From Fictibacillus sp. BK138 (lineage in GTDB: Bacteria > Bacillota > Bacilli > Bacillales > Fictibacillaceae): a stretch of 64,000 nt of DNA. The position numbers and the translations under genes are program-made. This document shows, in pieces, positions 17,405 through 26,711 of the stretch (positions are counted from its first letter, which is position 1; each line of letters begins with the position of its first letter). The notes beneath the pieces were generated by a model that saw only the letters and a list, made by a program, of their open reading frames with translations, was not told the DNA's origin and did not search any database. Where the stretch lies: contig NZ_SGXL01000001.1 of NCBI RefSeq assembly GCF_004216955.1, positions 2,135,413 to 2,199,412 on the forward strand, read 5' to 3'.

Positions 17405-17833
17405 TTATTGCAGTTGATCTCTCTGTTCCGAAACTTCACTTAGCGTGTGTCCTGCAGAATGATCACTTTCTTTGTTAACTGAGAGATCACCTAAAGAAAT
17501 GATTCCAACCATTTTATTGTTCTCTACAATAGGAAGTCTTCTGATTTGTTTGTCTGCCATAAGTTCAGCAGCTTCTTGCACACTCATATCAGGTGACCCC
17601 GTATACAAATCTTCACTCATAATGTCTGAAACTTGAGTAGAGCCTGGACGTTTTTCCGCGACGCCTCTTACTACGATATCACGATCTGTTATCACACCGA
17701 TAACCTGATCATTCTCACAAACTGGGATAACACCCACATTATCTTGCTTCATTTTTACAGCTACTTCATAAACATTATCCAAAGGCGTTACAAAGTCTAC
17801 ATCTCTAGTCATAATATCGCTTATTTTTTTCAT
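17405..17833 (-). CDS. ylbB: YlbB, tandem CBS-domain protein
   Basis: A 142-residue protein made of two CBS domains: residues 1-60 (MKKISDIMTRDVDFV...VIGVITDRDIVVRG) and 65-125 (VSDIMSEDLYT...MVGIISLGDLSV). Such pairs bind adenine nucleotides and act as sensors; no partner enzyme is fused. The tail is short and polar. ATG 17833 follows GGAGG. It matches B. subtilis YlbB in size and position. Confidence 0.93.
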   Translation of the reverse strand: MKKISDIMTRDVDFVTPLDNVYEVAVKMKQDNVGVIPVCENDQVIGVITDRDIVVRGVAEKRPGSTQVSDIMSEDLYTGSPDMSVQEAAELMADKQIRRLPIVENNKMVGIISLGDLSVNKESDHSAGHTLSEVSEQRDQLQ

Positions 17834-17992
17834 GAAAATGGCCTCCATTTATATTAATAGTGATACCTTTTATCTTTTGCATTATAAGAACAAATATTCA
17901 TGTTTTTGACAATGATTGCATCTTTAGCGCTTTCATAATATCATTAAGAAGTGATTGTTATTTTTTATTGAATTTTCCTAGGAGGTTTCACA

Positions 17993-18343
17993 ATGAAATT
18001 TGAAGAAAGCGGCTTAAACGGGAAGGTAATTGAATTCTCACTTTTAGAACATGTCATGGACAGCCACGGAATGATCCGCGCAGGACAATGGGACTATGAC
18101 CGTATTACATACGATTACAAATTTGAAGACATGACAAATGGCGATGTTTATTATTTCCGTTTCCCTTGTCATGTGGTTGAAGGCGAAACTGAAACACCAC
18201 ACGCTAAAATTGAACTTGGCACTCCATACTTAGGCAAACACTATTATCCTCACGGTGTGGAATATGATGAAGAGTTTCCAAAACATGTGGTTAACCAATG
18301 CAACAAACTGATTGAAGCACTTCATAACGAACTTCACGTTTAA
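17993..18343 (+). CDS. ylbA: YugN-like family protein (YlbA)
   Basis: A 116-residue soluble protein of the YugN-like family, with the recognisable AGQWDYDRITYDYKFE (about residues 31-46) and LGKHYYPHGVEYDEEFP (about 80-96). The biochemical role is unknown. CTAGGAGGTTTCACA precedes the ATG. Position beyond ctaG points to ylbA; here a nucleotidyltransferase gene is inserted between the two. It shares a terminator with that gene. Confidence 0.8.
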   Translation: MKFEESGLNGKVIEFSLLEHVMDSHGMIRAGQWDYDRITYDYKFEDMTNGDVYYFRFPCHVVEGETETPHAKIELGTPYLGKHYYPHGVEYDEEFPKHVVNQCNKLIEALHNELHV

Positions 18344-18346
18344 AAC

Positions 18347-18378
18347 AAAAAATCCCTCAGATCATGAGGGATTTTTTT
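18347..18378. terminator. Bidirectional terminator after ylbA
   Basis: AAAAATCCCTCA pairs with TGAGGGATTTTT around GATCA; A and T runs are on both sides. Confidence 0.88.
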
Positions 18379-19101
18379 CTATTCAACTGCGCTTTCTGGT
18401 GCATGTGAGGAATAACCTTCAAAGAGCCTGCCGCCGTATGGAGCGATCGTTTCATCAACAAAATGAATCACACCTGCTTTTTCACGGCTGCTATAGTAAA
18501 GGTTAAACACTTCGGCAAAGTCATCTGCAAATGATTCATCGAATTCCTTTAGTGCCCTTATGATCCACTTTCCTTCTCCGATCCAATGACCGTTGACTCT
18601 TAGCACAAATTCATGTGTTACGTCAGCTAACTTTGATACGATAAATAAATCTTCAATCTCATTAGTCGATCCTTCTAAATCATTTAACAGGTCAGTTATA
18701 TGATATCTGGCTTTTTCAATTTCATTAGATCTCCATGGTGTTGGTCCAGCTTTTAAAAGCTGGAGTGCCTCATTTTTTATCCGCGAAGCATGTCCGGTAT
18801 CACGCAGAATTATGCCTTCTGCACACATTTGCGGCAGTGATGGTCTCGCTCTATCAACATTTTCTTTGAAAAAGTTTTTGTAAGTAAACATATTATGGAC
18901 GAATACTTCTATTGGCCAACCAAATTCAGTTAGTGATTGACGATACGACTCTCCCACTGTGCTGTCGATAACGATGATATCCAAGTCGGAGCTTTCCGTT
19001 TCTTCTCCTCTAACTACACTTCCAGCCAAGTAAGCCACTTCACAGTTTGGAAAATATGATTCAATAAATTTACTTGCTGCTTGTCTTGCGCTGATTTTCA
19101 T
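18379..19101 (-). CDS. Nucleotidyltransferase-domain protein
   Basis: A 240-residue protein with a polymerase-beta-type nucleotidyltransferase core, AYLAGSVVRGEETESSDLDI (GSxxxG and SDLD, about residues 23-42), then a helical C-terminal domain like aminoglycoside-adenylyltransferase relatives. The substrate is unknown; nothing identifies it as a resistance gene. ATG 19101 has AAGGAG about 10 nt upstream. It sits between ctaG and ylbA, where B. subtilis has no such gene, so it is a lineage-specific insertion in an otherwise syntenic stretch. Confidence 0.8.
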   Translation of the reverse strand: MKISARQAASKFIESYFPNCEVAYLAGSVVRGEETESSDLDIIVIDSTVGESYRQSLTEFGWPIEVFVHNMFTYKNFFKENVDRARPSLPQMCAEGIILRDTGHASRIKNEALQLLKAGPTPWRSNEIEKARYHITDLLNDLEGSTNEIEDLFIVSKLADVTHEFVLRVNGHWIGEGKWIIRALKEFDESFADDFAEVFNLYYSSREKAGVIHFVDETIAPYGGRLFEGYSSHAPESAVE

Positions 19102-19172
19102 AAGTTTCTTCTCCTTCACAATCGGCTTCTATAATAAATTCTACACGAAGTATGCAATTTCTTTTTTTATAC

Positions 19173-19203
19173 AAAAAAATAACCAGCAATAGACTGGTTA
19201 TTT
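19173..19203 (-). terminator. Terminator of the cta operon at the ctaG stop
   Basis: On the minus strand AAATAACCAG-TCTATTG-CTGGTTATTTTTTT; the ctaG stop codon TAA lies in the 5' arm. Confidence 0.85.
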
Positions 19204-20067
19204 CATCTCTGGATTAAGTCTGTTATTTTGGCTTTTTATCATTTCTAAATCGGCTTTATCACGCGCACGTTCTTTTTTCACCCATCTGAAGAATATTAAG
19301 CCTAATACAAATGCATATATGACTTCTTGGAAGATTTTCATCGTAACACCGCCAACGTGCTGATCCTCTGATGGAGTCATTGCAGCATATAGCTGAGGGA
19401 CATTCCGATATGTCTCATATAGCTGATAATCTGCGAACATGATCAATGCACAGGCTGGTGTCATCAGAACGCCATTAGCGAATACATATCCTACTTTCTT
19501 AATATCCGATAATGTATCAAGTTCCTTTACTGGACAAAGAACAGGCCACCACATCGTGAAGGCAGTCACGATAAGAATAAAATGATATGTGTAATGGATA
19601 AATACATTTGAAACAGCAGCATCAAATACTACTGGTATATGATAAAAAGAAAAAAGAGTATTGAATACTAGTAATGCGATTAAAGGTTTTGTGAGTGCTT
19701 TAAAAATACTTGAGATGAAAGGGCTTTTATCGAGAAAGCTTTTCCATTTCTGCTCTGGAATAGCCAATACGACTAATGGTGCTATCATCAAGTACAATAC
19801 AGCCATTTGCGCCATATGAACACTAAAAAGATAATGGTGTCCTAATATCTGAATAGGTGTTCCTTTAATCGCGATATATAGAATAATGGATGAGATCATT
19901 GCCGCTATATTCCATTTGGTTGCGATATTAGTGCCGTCTTTCCCTTTTATGATCCATCGAAAATAAATGATGGCAAGCAGGATTGAAATGATATAAACGG
20001 ATGGCGGATATAGCTCACTCCAGCTAAACTCACTTAAACTTGAAGGCATATGATGATTGTGATGCAA
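19198..20067 (-). CDS. ctaG: Cytochrome c oxidase assembly factor CtaG (caa3 type)
   Basis: A 289-residue polytopic membrane protein with about 7 helices, of the Caa3_CtaG family, needed for active caa3 oxidase in B. subtilis and thought to act in copper-centre assembly. Conserved histidine-bearing stretches include ILGHHYLFSVHMAQM and the C-terminal AMTPSEDQHVGG. The N terminus is histidine-rich. I propose TTG 20067 after AAAGGAG; an internal ATG at 20049 has no ribosome binding site. Last gene of the cta cluster, separated from ctaF by a hairpin. Confidence 0.9.
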   Translation of the reverse strand: MHHNHHMPSSLSEFSWSELYPPSVYIISILLAIIYFRWIIKGKDGTNIATKWNIAAMISSIILYIAIKGTPIQILGHHYLFSVHMAQMAVLYLMIAPLVVLAIPEQKWKSFLDKSPFISSIFKALTKPLIALLVFNTLFSFYHIPVVFDAAVSNVFIHYTYHFILIVTAFTMWWPVLCPVKELDTLSDIKKVGYVFANGVLMTPACALIMFADYQLYETYRNVPQLYAAMTPSEDQHVGGVTMKIFQEVIYAFVLGLIFFRWVKKERARDKADLEMIKSQNNRLNPEMK

Positions 20068-20164
20068 TTTTTGTCATCTCCTTTAGGGTACTGCTCATCT
20101 TAACTATAACAGTCTTTCGAGACCTTGTAATCGAAAAACAGGACAATTCTTAATTTTGTAACAT

Positions 20165-20194
20165 ATAAAAAGGGCTGCATTAAATGCAGCCCTT
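20165..20194 (-). terminator. Hairpin/terminator between ctaF and ctaG
   Basis: AAGGGCTGCA-TTTAA-TGCAGCCCTT on the minus strand, followed by TTTATATG. It should end most ctaCDEF transcripts and lower ctaG expression. Confidence 0.75.
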
Positions 20195-20201
20195 CACATT
20201 A

Positions 20202-20546
20202 TTATGATGTCCAGATCATTCCCATTAAGGATGCTACAGTAATAGCTGCAATTAATACACCGCTAGCCATTCCCCAGATTGGGAAATCATGTCCTTTGTG
20301 GCTTAAGTGCATCCAGATATAAAGCTGGAAAAACACTTGAACTACAGCCAATGTAAGGATAAAGATAACAGCGAAAGAATCACTGATCTTGTCACTCCAA
20401 ATCGCGAAAAACGCAACGATCGTAAGAAGAATCATCATAACAAAGGAAACATTATGGTGCTTCCGTTCCTCTTTTAAGGCAAGTTTACGCTGAATTTCCT
20501 CATGACGATGCACGGTTGGTTCAGTAGTATTATGGTGATCAGCCAT
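20202..20546 (-). CDS. ctaF: Cytochrome c oxidase subunit IVB (caa3)
   Basis: A 114-residue small subunit of caa3 oxidase, with three hydrophobic helices (about 35-55, 60-82, 92-112) and the family stretch QVFFQLYIWMHLSHKGHDFP. The N terminus is charged and faces the cytoplasm. The ribosome binding site GGTGGG precedes the ATG, 3 nt after the ctaE stop codon, so it is co-translated with ctaE. Confidence 0.94.
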   Translation of the reverse strand: MADHHNTTEPTVHRHEEIQRKLALKEERKHHNVSFVMMILLTIVAFFAIWSDKISDSFAVIFILTLAVVQVFFQLYIWMHLSHKGHDFPIWGMASGVLIAAITVASLMGMIWTS

Positions 20547-20549
20547 TGA

Positions 20550-21170
20550 TTAACCCACCTTTCCCATTAGATAAACAACTGTAAAAATGAATACCCATAC
20601 AACATCGACAAAGTGCCAATAAAGAGCAAACAAATAATACTTAGGTGCGTTAGCTAATGTAATACCTCTGTTCCAGTTTCTGACCAGCAATGTTGTGATC
20701 CAAAGAGTCCCGAATAATACGTGAGCTCCATGGAAGCCAACTAATGAATAGAAAGCAGATCCGAATGCAGAACTAGTAAATGTATGTCCTTCGTGAACAT
20801 AGTGTATGAACTCATAAATTTCCAAGCCAAGGAATCCAAGACCCAGTAATAAAGTTACGATAAACCATCCCTGTAAAGAACGTACTTTATTTTGTTTTAA
20901 TGAAAGTACTGCATACACACTCGTAAGAGAACTTGTTAATAAAAGCATTGTTGCCAAAAATACTAATGGGAGTGAGAATAATTCTTCCCCAGATGGACCA
21001 TCAAGATGCATATTTCTTAAGCCTAAGTATGTCCCAAATAGAGTTGCGAATAGGACAGTTTCTCCACCAAGGAAAAGCCAGAATCCTAAAAACTTATTTT
21101 TACCTTCAAGGGTAGCTTTTTCCGGATGAGCAGGAAAATTAGCATCTGTTAAACGTTCTCCAGCATTCAT
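20550..21170 (-). CDS. ctaE: Cytochrome c oxidase subunit III
   Basis: A 206-residue COX3 protein with five hydrophobic helices. Signatures include FWLFLGGETVLFATLFGTYL, SAFYSLVGFHGAHVLFGTLW and LYWHFVDVVWVFIFTVVYL, whose HGxH and WHFVDVVW are typical. This is the short subunit III form found in Bacillus caa3 oxidases. Its ATG overlaps the ctaD stop (TAATG), so translation is coupled. Confidence 0.96.
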   Translation of the reverse strand: MNAGERLTDANFPAHPEKATLEGKNKFLGFWLFLGGETVLFATLFGTYLGLRNMHLDGPSGEELFSLPLVFLATMLLLTSSLTSVYAVLSLKQNKVRSLQGWFIVTLLLGLGFLGLEIYEFIHYVHEGHTFTSSAFGSAFYSLVGFHGAHVLFGTLWITTLLVRNWNRGITLANAPKYYLFALYWHFVDVVWVFIFTVVYLMGKVG

Positions 21171-23014
21171 TAAGCTCTACCCCCTTTAATGTCTGCTTCT
21201 ACTTCTTCTTTATGAATATGATATCCGTGATCGTCAATTACAGAGCGAAGGAACATTGTTACTAATACTCCGCCAAGACCCACAATAGCAACGATCCAGT
21301 TTGAATATATAAATCCAAAACCAGCAACAAACATACCTAAAGATAAGAAGAATGGAAGGATTGAACCATTCGGCATATGAATTTCTCCTACAGGTTCAGC
21401 TGGTGTCATCTCACCATTTCCAGCAGCCTTTTCGACATACAATGCATCAAGACCACGAACAAGCGGTGTTTGAGCAAAGTTGTATTCAGGAGTCGGAACT
21501 GGCATTGCCCATTCAAGCGTACGGCCATCCCAAGGATCTTTTGAAGCTGCATGCTTCGATGAAGCAGAAATAATGATATTGATTAACAATACGATTGTTC
21601 CAAGACCCATCAAGATCGCACCAATCGTACTTACAAAGTTTGCGCCATCAAGCTGTTGTCCAGACATATAAGTATATACACGTCTAGGCATTCCCATCAG
21701 TCCTAACCAATGCTGCGGGAAGAAAGTTAAGTGGAATCCGATAAAGAACAACCAGAAGTTCCATTTTCCAAGTGTTTCGTTCAACACTCGGTTAAACATT
21801 CTTGGATACCAGTAGTATAACCCTGAGAACAATCCTAAAATCAATCCACCAACGATTACATAGTGGAAGTGAGCAACTACAAAGTAGCTGTCATGATACT
21901 GATAGTCAGCAGCAGGAACAGAAAGCATAACTCCTGTAACACCACCCATTACGAATGTAGGAATGAATCCTACAGCAAAAAGCATAGCTGTTGTAAAACG
22001 GATTTGTCCGCCCCACATCGTAAAGATCCAGTTAAAGATCTTAACACCCGTTGGAATGGCAATCGCCATTGTTGCAACTGCAAAGATGGAGTTTGCAACT
22101 GGTCCAAGACCTACAGTGAACATGTGGTGAACCCAAACCATGAATCCTAAAAATCCGATAAGAACTGTTGCGAATACCATTGCGCTGTATCCGAACAAAC
22201 GTTTACTAGAGAAAGTAGAAACTACTTCAGAGATAATACCAAATGCAGGCAAGATCAATATGTAAACTTCCGGGTGACCAAAAATCCAGAAAATGTGTTC
22301 CCAGATCAATACGTTACCACCCATATCTGGATTAAAGAAATTAGCATCGAATACACGTTCAAACATTAGAAGGAAGAATCCTACTGTAAGTGCAGGGAAT
22401 GCAAATAAGATAAGTCCAGATGTTACAAATGAAGCCCAAGTAAATAGAGGCATACGCATAAATGTCATACCAGGCGCACGCATATTAATGACAGTTACCA
22501 GGAAGTTAATACCTCCAGCTAATGTACCTGCCCCAGCAATTTGAAGACCAAGGACGTAGAAATCAACCCCAGTATCTTCAGCAACTGTAGATAGCGGTGC
22601 ATAAGCAGTCCACCCTGCTTCAGGTGCTCCACCTAAGAACCAGCTAAGGTTTAAAAGTAATCCACCGAAGAAGAATAACCAAAAACCTACAGCGTTTACG
22701 TAAGGGAATGCTACGTCACGCGCCCCGATCTGCAGTGGAAGGATCGCATTCATAAATCCAAAGATGATCGGCATAGCTGCCAAGAAGATCATCGTTGTAC
22801 CGTGCATTGTTAATAATTGGTTGTAAAGCTCGCCAGTAAAGATTTTACTGTCTGGCTCCATTAATTGGATACGCATTAAGATGGCTTCAAGTCCTCCGAT
22901 TAGGAAGAAGAATCCGCCAGCCAAAAGATACAAAATACCGATTTTTTTATGGTCAACGGTAGTGAGCCAATCCATTAGCCCACTTCTCTTTTTGTGACTT
23001 TCGTGAGTTGCCAC
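21170..23014 (-). CDS. ctaD: Cytochrome c oxidase subunit I
   Basis: A 614-residue heme-copper oxidase subunit I, with at least 12 membrane helices. The heme a/a3-CuB site is visible: HPEVYILILP (Cu-ligand His with the cross-linked Tyr), WVHHMFTVG (two CuB histidines) and VAHFHYVIVGG (heme ligands). It pumps protons while reducing O2. GTG 23014 is chosen because AGGAGGTTACACC directly precedes it; the upstream in-frame ATG would place the ribosome binding site inside the gene. Confidence 0.97.
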   Translation of the reverse strand: MATHESHKKRSGLMDWLTTVDHKKIGILYLLAGGFFFLIGGLEAILMRIQLMEPDSKIFTGELYNQLLTMHGTTMIFLAAMPIIFGFMNAILPLQIGARDVAFPYVNAVGFWLFFFGGLLLNLSWFLGGAPEAGWTAYAPLSTVAEDTGVDFYVLGLQIAGAGTLAGGINFLVTVINMRAPGMTFMRMPLFTWASFVTSGLILFAFPALTVGFFLLMFERVFDANFFNPDMGGNVLIWEHIFWIFGHPEVYILILPAFGIISEVVSTFSSKRLFGYSAMVFATVLIGFLGFMVWVHHMFTVGLGPVANSIFAVATMAIAIPTGVKIFNWIFTMWGGQIRFTTAMLFAVGFIPTFVMGGVTGVMLSVPAADYQYHDSYFVVAHFHYVIVGGLILGLFSGLYYWYPRMFNRVLNETLGKWNFWLFFIGFHLTFFPQHWLGLMGMPRRVYTYMSGQQLDGANFVSTIGAILMGLGTIVLLINIIISASSKHAASKDPWDGRTLEWAMPVPTPEYNFAQTPLVRGLDALYVEKAAGNGEMTPAEPVGEIHMPNGSILPFFLSLGMFVAGFGFIYSNWIVAIVGLGGVLVTMFLRSVIDDHGYHIHKEEVEADIKGGRA

Positions 23015-23044
23015 GGTGTAACCTCCTTTTTTCAAAGCTTAAGA

Positions 23045-24064
23045 CTATTTCAATTTAAGGCCTAACAAGTAATCTGAAACAGCATCAATTTCCTCATCAG
23101 AAAGATTCACTTTAGGCATGTTGTTGCCTGGTTTGACTTCTTGAGGATCTTTAATCCATTCTTTCAGATTTTCTTTGTTATGTTCTAAGATACCTGCTAC
23201 ACGGTCTTTATCTCCAAAACCAGTTAAGCTTGGTCCTGTGTTACCGCCTTCTTGTCCAACAGCGTGACAAGATAAACAGTTCTTTTCAAAGACTTGTTGT
23301 CCATTAGCATTAGCAGAAGATTTACCGTCTGCAGCCTTGAAGCTTGCAACCCAGTTCTTATAGTCTTCTTTAGAAACAACTCTTACTTTGAAGTCCATTA
23401 AGGCATGTGATGCACCACAAAGCTCGGCACACTTACCTTTGTAAACAACATCTGTTTTGCTTCCAGTGTCAAACCACATATAGTTCTTGTTCTTATCCCC
23501 AGGGTTTGTATCTGTTTTACCTGCTAGTGAAGGAATCCAGAATGAGTGGATAACATCAGCTGAAGATAATTCAACGTGAACTTTTGTATCCGCAGGGAGT
23601 ACTAATTCCTGTGAAGTAATCACTTCTTCTTTTGGATACTCAAATTCCCACCAGTATTGGTGACCTGTTACTTTAATGCTTAGTTCATTTTTTGAAGCTG
23701 GTTTCGCATCTGCAGAGAATTCAAACGTTCTCATTACAGTTGGCACCGCTAAAATGATCAGCAAAAGAATCGGGATAACAGTCCATAATAACTCTAGCAT
23801 GTGGTTACCTTCCACTTGCTTAGGTGTAGAAGTGTCACCTTTTTTCTTTCTAAACTTTAATAATACAAATGCATAAAGAACGAAAACTACCACTAGAACC
23901 AGAATCATAATACTAATTGAAATCAGCATTAGCTGGAACTGTTTGTCAGCAACTTCACCTTGCGGAATTAAAGCCGATAGAGTCGGATCTCCGCACCCCA
24001 TCAATAAGAGTGCCAACATGGCAAATAAGGAAACCAGACGTCCTTTTTGTAGCCATTTTTTCAT
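23045..24064 (-). CDS. ctaC: Cytochrome c oxidase subunit II with fused cytochrome c (caa3)
   Basis: A 339-residue lipoprotein. The signal peptide ends in the lipobox LLMGC (Cys24); two membrane helices follow (about 43-70, 90-110); the CuA domain has His173, Cys212, Cys216, His220 and Met223 (CAELCGASHALM). The C-terminal cytochrome c domain has CLSCH (263-267) and a likely axial Met316. This fusion defines a caa3 oxidase fed by cytochrome c. ATG 24064 gives the normal signal peptide; longer upstream frames lack a start signal. Confidence 0.95.
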   Translation of the reverse strand: MKKWLQKGRLVSLFAMLALLLMGCGDPTLSALIPQGEVADKQFQLMLISISIMILVLVVVFVLYAFVLLKFRKKKGDTSTPKQVEGNHMLELLWTVIPILLLIILAVPTVMRTFEFSADAKPASKNELSIKVTGHQYWWEFEYPKEEVITSQELVLPADTKVHVELSSADVIHSFWIPSLAGKTDTNPGDKNKNYMWFDTGSKTDVVYKGKCAELCGASHALMDFKVRVVSKEDYKNWVASFKAADGKSSANANGQQVFEKNCLSCHAVGQEGGNTGPSLTGFGDKDRVAGILEHNKENLKEWIKDPQEVKPGNNMPKVNLSDEEIDAVSDYLLGLKLK

Positions 24065-24196
24065 CACTACATATACCCCACTTTCTCGTTGTAGTCTGTC
24101 TTGACTGATCTTCTTTCTATTCAATTCAAATAATAATATTTGAATGGAAATAGCTAAATAGCTTTTGTAAGCCCTTTTATGTAAAGGCAATTACAG

Positions 24197-24221
24197 GAAC
24201 AGCGCAAATTACGCTGTTCCA
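24197..24221. other. Hairpin in the ctaB-ctaC intergenic gap
   Basis: GGAACAGCG-CAAATTA-CGCTGTTCC is a perfect 9 bp stem between ctaB (stop at 24239) and ctaC (start at 24064). No T run follows on the minus strand, so it looks more like a processing or stability element than a terminator. Confidence 0.6.
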
Positions 24222-24238
24222 TAGAGTAAACAATAAAC

Positions 24239-25177
24239 TTATATGTTAACTAGAATCATAGCGACAAACATGATTGTCATGTAATTCAATGAATAAACAA
24301 ACATCATACGCGCCCATTTCATATCATCTTTCGTTTTTAATCCTGAAAGAGCTAAGATCAGCCATCCTGTACCTAATACAGCAGCCAAAATTAGATATAA
24401 CATCCCAAAATCAAACAAGTAAAGAGATACTGGGAGCAATGCAGCTACATACCAGATCATCTGGCGTTTTGTAATACCGAACCCGGATACTACCGGAAGC
24501 ATCGGTATGCCTGCTTTTCGATAATCTTCACAACGTTTCATGGCAAGTGCCAAAAAATGCGGCGGCTGCCATAAGAACATGATAAGGAACAGGATCCATG
24601 CTACCCAATGAAGGTTAGCATCTACTGCAGCCCAGCCGATTAGCGGAGGTACTGCTCCAGATATTCCCCCAACAACCGTGTTAATTGAATGAGTGCGCTT
24701 AAGCCACATCGTATATACGAAAACATATACAAAGAGGCCGATTAATCCTATCACTGCTGCTGTAGCAGTAGTCATCGCTAGCATAACAGTTCCAATAGCT
24801 GATAGAATAATTCCCACCCAAAGGACTTGACTGGCTGAAATACGGCCGGTAACAGTTGGTCTTTCAATCGTTCTTTCCATAAGCTGATCGATATCTCTGT
24901 CAATATAGTTATTTAAACAGCATCCTCCAGCAATAACTAATGCAGCACCGAGTATACACAATACTAATGTAAGGATATTATCAGTAAACAAATAACCGTT
25001 ATACTTTATGGCTAAAAAGAATCCTGCAAAAGTCGTAATCAGATTGCTCATGACTATACCGAGTTTTGCGATGGTTAAAAAGTCTTTCCAAGTACCTGTT
25101 GGATTTGCTTCTGAAAGAGGTCCTGGTTCCATAACCTTGTTAGCGGCTTCATATGCAGTTGGTGTTTTGCTCAACAC
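24239..25177 (-). CDS. ctaB: Protoheme IX farnesyltransferase (heme O synthase)
   Basis: A 312-residue UbiA-family membrane enzyme that adds a farnesyl group to heme B, giving heme O for the caa3 oxidase. The aspartate-rich motif [15 protein letters not shown] (about residues 93-107) and a second conserved loop, [20 protein letters not shown], are present, with about 8-9 helices. GTG 25177 lies 7 nt after GGAGG (TTG 25174 is next best); an upstream in-frame ATG at 25225 precedes this site and is unlikely. Divergent from ctaA. Confidence 0.95.
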   Translation of the reverse strand: MLSKTPTAYEAANKVMEPGPLSEANPTGTWKDFLTIAKLGIVMSNLITTFAGFFLAIKYNGYLFTDNILTLVLCILGAALVIAGGCCLNNYIDRDIDQLMERTIERPTVTGRISASQVLWVGIILSAIGTVMLAMTTATAAVIGLIGLFVYVFVYTMWLKRTHSINTVVGGISGAVPPLIGWAAVDANLHWVAWILFLIMFLWQPPHFLALAMKRCEDYRKAGIPMLPVVSGFGITKRQMIWYVAALLPVSLYLFDFGMLYLILAAVLGTGWLILALSGLKTKDDMKWARMMFVYSLNYMTIMFVAMILVNI

Positions 25178-25420
25178 AGATACACCTCCTTCTAAGTGAA
25201 AATTCAGTTCCAATTCTTTCTTCAAGTGTAAGATAAGCCCTCATTCATTCTATATGGGCTTGTAAGTAAAATCAACGGTTAAAAATTGTCTTTATCTGTT
25301 CACAATATGTAAAGTAGATTGATTTCCCCATATGATAGGATAAGATTATACAAAGAAAGTAAAGAAAATGTCCTTTAACATTATAAAACAAAACATGTAC
25401 TTTGTATACTTCGACTAATA

Positions 25421-25452
25421 CTGACAGTACCTTATATTATTTGTACTATCAG
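25421..25452. promoter_or_regulatory. Dyad symmetry in the ctaB-ctaA divergent region
   Basis: CTGACAGTAC and GTACTATCAG form a near-perfect inverted repeat around a 12 nt AT-rich spacer, about 73 bp upstream of the ctaA start. It could be an operator for a dimeric regulator of heme A genes. The rest of the 347 bp gap (25178-25524) is AT-rich with no gene. Confidence 0.4.
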
Positions 25453-25524
25453 CCCAACATGAATACTAGCAAATTTTTTTACAATTTTGTGAAGTTTATA
25501 GAACTATAAAGCAGGTGAAGAAAG

Positions 25525-26409
25525 TTGAAAAGAGCTTATCAAATTTTTTCTATTATTACATCCTTCGGCATGCTGCTCGTACTACTTATGGGAGCAGTTG
25601 TTACAAAAACAGACTCTGGCGACGGCTGCGGTAATTCTTGGCCACTTTGCTATGGAGAATTGCTGCCGACTCAGCCTAAGCTTGAAACGATCATTGAAGT
25701 CAGTCACCGCTATGTATCGGCATGGCTAGGTATTTTAGTTATCATTTTAGCGGTCTGGGCGTGGAAAAGAGATCCACATCGAAAAGAAGTTAAGATACTG
25801 GCAGGATCTGCTGTGTTCTTCATTGTTCTTCAAGGTCTTTTAGGTGCCGCTGCTGTTATATGGAGTCAGTCATCAGCTGTACTTGCCTCTCATTTTGGTT
25901 TCTCACTTGTATCATTTGCGAGCGTTCTACTTCTTGCATTGCTATCTTTTGAGAACCGTGAAGACCCCTTTATGGCAAGGGTTTCTACAGCATTTAAAAA
26001 GAATCTCTATTGGCTCTTCGCATACCTGTATGCAGTTGTTTATACAGGGGCGCTTGTAAGGCATACTGGTTCAAGCATGGGGTGCGGGCCAGAGTTCCCG
26101 TCATGCAGCGGTACTATAACTGAAATAGGTTCTCAAGCGAACATACACCTTCTCCATCGGATTGCAGCAATTGTTTTGTTCATATGGATCGTATATTCCT
26201 GGTACCACGCTAGAAAGCATTATAGAGATCAAACAGCTTTAAACAAAGGCTTAAAGTTTGCTGCACTATTTGTTCTACTTCAAGGTATATCTGGCGCAAT
26301 GATTGTTTTATCAAACTTAAACTTATTTGTAGCATTAGCGCATGGTTTAATTATTTCTTTCTTATTCGGAGCACTTAGTTTCGTAATGTTAATCGTTTAT
26401 CGAAAATAA
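25525..26409 (+). CDS. ctaA: Heme A synthase CtaA
   Basis: A 294-residue membrane enzyme that oxidises the C8 methyl of heme O to the formyl group of heme A. It has eight hydrophobic helices in two halves; the extracellular cysteine pairs are CGNSWPLC (about 36-43) and CGPEFPSC (about 189-196), and histidine ligands occur in VSHRYVSAW and LLHRIAAI. The start is TTG 25525 after GCAGGTGAAGAAAG. Divergent from ctaB, which makes its substrate. Confidence 0.96.
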   Translation: MKRAYQIFSIITSFGMLLVLLMGAVVTKTDSGDGCGNSWPLCYGELLPTQPKLETIIEVSHRYVSAWLGILVIILAVWAWKRDPHRKEVKILAGSAVFFIVLQGLLGAAAVIWSQSSAVLASHFGFSLVSFASVLLLALLSFENREDPFMARVSTAFKKNLYWLFAYLYAVVYTGALVRHTGSSMGCGPEFPSCSGTITEIGSQANIHLLHRIAAIVLFIWIVYSWYHARKHYRDQTALNKGLKFAALFVLLQGISGAMIVLSNLNLFVALAHGLIISFLFGALSFVMLIVYRK

Positions 26410-26416
26410 TGCTCTT

Positions 26417-26466
26417 AAAAGGCTGACAGAGGTTCTTTAATGGAACTTATCTGTCAGCTTTTTTTA
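26417..26466 (+). terminator. Terminator of ctaA
   Basis: AAAAGGCTGACAGA pairs with TCTGTCAGCTTTTTTT around an imperfect loop with GTTC/GAAC pairing; a T run follows. Confidence 0.85.
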
Positions 26467-26529
26467 TAGAATGGCTGTTATCTTAAGTTTTGTTGCTCTT
26501 GAGAGTGTTCGATTTTCGTTTCAGTGACT

Positions 26530-26634
26530 TAATTTGAAGAAATACGTAAATATATTCACCAATTATGGCCATAATTTCACCTTCGAACCATTTAATTTCG
26601 CCTTTGAACAAGATATATTGATAAACCGGAACAC
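26530..26634. repeat. Five tandem units with a 21 bp period between ctaA and pyc
   Basis: Consecutive 21 bp blocks start TAATTTGAAG, TATATTCACC, TAATTTCACC, TAATTTCGCC and TATATTGATA (26530, 26551, 26572, 26593, 26614). They share a T(A/A)ATTTCRCCTTYGAAC pattern and drift elsewhere. The period is about two turns of DNA. This set with two terminators fills the 302 bp gap; no gene is visible. Confidence 0.65.
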
Positions 26635-26674
26635 TTCACAGCAATATCCTCCTACTAAAAATCACTCATAAAAC

Positions 26675-26706
26675 AAAAAGACGTCTCTTGATGAGACGCC
26701 TTTTTT
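26675..26706 (-). terminator. Terminator of pyc
   Basis: On the minus strand AAAAAAGGCGTCTC-ATCAA-GAGACGTCTTTTT forms a strong stem with a T run. Confidence 0.85.
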
Positions 26707-26711
26707 AGTGC

